A stretch of 8,136 nucleotides of DNA from Thermoplasmata archaeon (GTDB lineage: Archaea; Thermoplasmatota; E2; DHVEG-1): NCBI GenBank assembly GCA_003649845.1, contig QMTB01000058.1, forward strand, positions 1-8,136, in the 5' to 3' direction. Position numbers and translations under genes: made by a program. Below the pieces are notes generated by a model, which was given only the letters and a program-made list of their open reading frames with translations, ran no database searches and was not told where the DNA came from. This document shows positions 6,029 to 8,136 of the stretch, one piece after another. Numbering within the stretch: the first letter of the stretch is position 1; the number at the start of each line of letters is the position of its first letter.

Positions 6029-7096
6029 ATGGATAAAAAATTTATTAACGACATTCTTGCAGCATATGATATAAAAAATCTTACAATAGCGACTGTTTGT
6101 TCTCATTCTAGTTTACAGATATTTAATGGTGCTAAGAAAGAAGGTTTTAAAACCCTTGGTATAACTATAGGAGGTAGAGAAAAGTTTTATGATGCATTCC
6201 CTCTTGGTAAACCAGATGAGTTTATAAGAGTAGAAAGTTATGATGAGATATTTTCTTTGAAAGAAGAACTTATTGAGAGGAATGCTATTATCATACCTCA
6301 TGGTTCTTTTGTAGAATATCTAGGGGCAGAGAATTTTCTTAAACTAGAGTTACCAACATTTGGAAATAGAAAAGTACTCCTCTGGGAGTCAGATAGGAAA
6401 AAAGAAAGAGAATGGCTTGAAAAAGCAGGTTTAACAATGCCTAAAGAGATAAAAAATCCAAAGGATATAGATAAACCTGTTATTGTAAAATATCATGGAG
6501 CAAAAGGTGGTAAAGGTTTTTTTATAGCTAAAACATATGAGGAATTCGAGGAGAGAATTAATTGGAATAAACCTTTTACAATTCAAGAATTCGTAATGGG
6601 TACTAGATACTATCTACACTATTTTTATTCACCTATACAAGATAACGCATATAAGTTGAGTAAAGGAAGCCTACAATTGCTTTCCATGGATAGGAGAGAT
6701 GAGACAACTATAGATGAGGTACAGAGGATTGGTTCTATAAAAGAGCTCGAAGAAGTAGGTATACATCCAACTTTTGTAGTAACAGGTAATATACCTATAG
6801 TTATGCGTGAATCACTTCTACCAAAGGTTTTCTCTATGGGTGAAAATGTAGTAGAAACTTCTCTAGAATTATTCGATGGTGTAATAGGATCATTTTGCCT
6901 TGAAACCGTTGTAACAGAAGATTTAGAGTTTAAAGTATTTGAAATATCTGCTCGTATTGTAGCTGGAACAAATCCATATATCTCTGGTTCACCCTATTCT
7001 GAACTTATACAACCAAATCTATCAACAGGTAGGAGAATCGCTCAGGAGATAAAATATGCAGCATCACATAATCTATTAGAAGAAATTCTAAGCTAA
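6029..7096 (+). CDS. purP: PurP, formate-dependent AICAR formyltransferase (FAICAR synthetase)
   Basis: This ATP-grasp enzyme makes 5-formaminoimidazole-4-carboxamide ribotide (FAICAR) from AICAR, formate and ATP in archaeal purine synthesis, replacing the folate-dependent bacterial PurH step. The 355 residues match the family in length. The N-terminus carries the family pattern (YDIKNLTIATVCSHSSLQI, then GAKKEGFKTLGI). Later segments are PHGSFVEYLG, the Gly-rich ATP-grasp loop VKYHGAKGGKGFF (153-165), IQEFVMGTRYYLHYFYSP, and the metal/ATP site region EISARIVAGTN (305-315) followed by YISGSPYSEL. I start it at ATG 6029 rather than GTG 6017 because AAGGTG then serves as the ribosome binding site and the protein begins where relatives do. 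nep1 follows after 15 nt, suggesting one transcript. Confidence 0.95.
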   Translation: MDKKFINDILAAYDIKNLTIATVCSHSSLQIFNGAKKEGFKTLGITIGGREKFYDAFPLGKPDEFIRVESYDEIFSLKEELIERNAIIIPHGSFVEYLGAENFLKLELPTFGNRKVLLWESDRKKEREWLEKAGLTMPKEIKNPKDIDKPVIVKYHGAKGGKGFFIAKTYEEFEERINWNKPFTIQEFVMGTRYYLHYFYSPIQDNAYKLSKGSLQLLSMDRRDETTIDEVQRIGSIKELEEVGIHPTFVVTGNIPIVMRESLLPKVFSMGENVVETSLELFDGVIGSFCLETVVTEDLEFKVFEISARIVAGTNPYISGSPYSELIQPNLSTGRRIAQEIKYAASHNLLEEILS

Positions 7097-7111
7097 AAAG
7101 GGGTAATATAT

Positions 7112-7804
7112 TTGTTAACATTGATTCTAGCAGAAGCAGAACTTGAGAGGATACCTCAGGAGATACACTCTCATCCAGCAGTTATATCTAATGCGAAACA
7201 GAGGCAACGTAAACCATCTAAAATACTTTTAGATGCAAGTTTTCATCATAGTGCAATGAGAAAAAAACTATCAGAGTGGAGGAGAAGAGGTAGACCCGAT
7301 ATAACACATATATTTTTATTGGTAACATTAGATTCTATAGCTAATAAGAAGGGAGAGGTTAAAATCATTGTTCATACTAGAAATAATGAAGCGATATATA
7401 TACATCCAGAAACTAGGCTTATACGACACTATCCTAGGTTCATTGGTTTAATGGAACAACTTTTTGAGAAGAAAAGTATTGAAACAGAAGATAAAATACT
7501 TTTAAAATTAGAGGAAGATAAGAAGATAGAGGATATTGTAGAGGAGATCAATGTAGATAGAATAATAGGTTTCTCAACGAAAGGTAGAAGGATTAATCTA
7601 TTAGAATATTTTCAATCACTCAGAGAAGATGGTTACAAAGATATAGCTTGTATAGTAGGTGGTTTCCCTTCAGGTGACTATCATTGTAATCTAGGAAAGA
7701 TAGCAGATGATGTTATATCGATATACGATGATATGCTTAGTGCTTGGACTATAGCTAGTGAGATAACTGTTAACTATGAAAATATCTTTCTATGTTCCCA
7801 ATAG
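7112..7804 (+). CDS. nep1: Nep1, 16S rRNA pseudouridine N1-methyltransferase
   Basis: SPOUT-class enzyme (EMG1/Nep1 family) that uses S-adenosylmethionine to methylate N1 of a pseudouridine in helix 35 of small-subunit rRNA, and helps ribosome assembly. The 230 residues fit the archaeal length. Motifs seen are LILAEAELERIP at the N-terminus, ILLDASFHHSAMRK (38-51), RRGRPDITHIFLLVTLDS (58-75), VHTRNNEAIYIHPETR, RFIGLMEQLF, and the knotted cofactor-site loop GGFPSGDY (183-190), followed by SAWTIASEI. The start is TTG 7112, which matches the family N-terminus and has AAGGGGT about 7 nt upstream. No ATG or GTG lies in frame near it. The gene ends inside the end of the opposite-strand argF. Confidence 0.95.
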   Translation: MLTLILAEAELERIPQEIHSHPAVISNAKQRQRKPSKILLDASFHHSAMRKKLSEWRRRGRPDITHIFLLVTLDSIANKKGEVKIIVHTRNNEAIYIHPETRLIRHYPRFIGLMEQLFEKKSIETEDKILLKLEEDKKIEDIVEEINVDRIIGFSTKGRRINLLEYFQSLREDGYKDIACIVGGFPSGDYHCNLGKIADDVISIYDDMLSAWTIASEITVNYENIFLCSQ

Positions 7805-8136
7805 TTTCTCTACCTTAGAAGTTTCCAGTAGTTTAATCATTATAGCCATTTGAGCCCACATTCTATTCTCTGCTTCATCAAATATAACTGAATTAGGACC
7901 ATGAGCTACTTCCTTAGTAACCTCATATCCATAGTATGCTGGTAGACAATGCATAAAGATTACATCAGATTTAGCTTGATCTATAAGCTCCTTAGTAATG
8001 GTATATCCTTGAAATATTTTAACCCTCTCCTCCTTCTCTGCTTCATCACCCATCGATACCCATGTATCAGTTGCGATAATATCTGCATCTCTAGTTGAGT
8101 TTTTAATCTCATCAGTAACCTCTACTTTTATACCAA
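7790..8136 (-). CDS. argF: Ornithine carbamoyltransferase, C-terminal part (5' end beyond the window)
   Basis: The visible 114 residues are the ornithine-binding half of the enzyme that makes citrulline from ornithine and carbamoyl phosphate in arginine synthesis. In order they carry DTWVSMGDEAE (the SMG loop that contacts ornithine), RVKIFQGYTITKELI, HCLPA (encoded at 7937-7951, with the substrate-loop Cys), FDEAENRMWAQMAIMIKLL and the C-terminus. The residues after HCLPA read YYGYEV rather than the common HRGEEV, an unusual local variant. Because SMG, HCLP and ENR are intact, ornithine is the most likely substrate; a putrescine or other carbamoyltransferase cannot be fully excluded without the N-terminal half. 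The stop (TAG at 7790-7792 on the minus strand) lies inside nep1, a 15-nt tail-to-tail overlap. The frame runs off the right edge. Confidence 0.92.
   Translation of the reverse strand, partial: GIKVEVTDEIKNSTRDADIIATDTWVSMGDEAEKEERVKIFQGYTITKELIDQAKSDVIFMHCLPAYYGYEVTKEVAHGPNSVIFDEAENRMWAQMAIMIKLLETSKVEKLLGT

Noticed and set aside
5742..6036. Two overlapping plus-strand frames of 74 and 61 residues before purP.
   Set aside because: Cys/Ser/Ile-rich composition, no ribosome binding sites, and they oppose the better-supported 45-residue minus-strand gene.

Overview
The window is a compact, AT-rich piece of an archaeal chromosome, most likely from a euryarchaeon. The evidence is the gene set: RtcB RNA ligase of the archaeal length class, a PAC2-family proteasome assembly chaperone, the archaea-specific 4-phosphopantoate--beta-alanine ligase, an archaeal-type AspRS, the archaeal formate-dependent purine enzyme PurP and the rRNA methyltransferase Nep1. 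Arginine is mostly AGA/AGG, Shine-Dalgarno-like GGTG/GGAG motifs precede several genes, and TATA-like boxes sit at short distances from starts. A finer placement (for example within Thermoplasmata) would be a guess. There is no sign of a mobile element, CRISPR array, tRNA or rRNA.

Layout. (1) 49-1044: a long, highly charged Glu-rich protein with KPEEE-type repeats, a Lys/Arg-rich stretch and a compact C-terminal domain; its frame is open to the left edge. (2) 1093-2562: rtcB. (3) 2631-3395: PAC2 chaperone, whose conserved N-terminus can only be reached from a non-standard start (CTG is the best candidate) and whose last three residues are a HbYX-type tail. (4) 3468-5736: a probable operon of 4-phosphopantoate--beta-alanine ligase (coenzyme A synthesis), aspS (overlapping by 14 nt) and a 56-residue ribbon-helix-helix protein. 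(5) 5753-5890, minus strand: an unrecognised 45-residue protein with a good ribosome binding site. (6) A 138-nt divergent promoter region, then purP and nep1 as a probable two-gene operon. (7) The right edge holds the C-terminal part of an ornithine carbamoyltransferase on the minus strand, convergent with nep1 and overlapping it by 15 nt.

Most of the window is core metabolism and information processing: RNA repair/splicing, tRNA charging, rRNA modification, purine, CoA and arginine synthesis, and proteasome biogenesis. It is not an accessory island. The points most worth a second look are the PAC2 start and tail, the two tiny genes between aspS and purP, and the low-complexity first gene. 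I found no convincing new multigene system.
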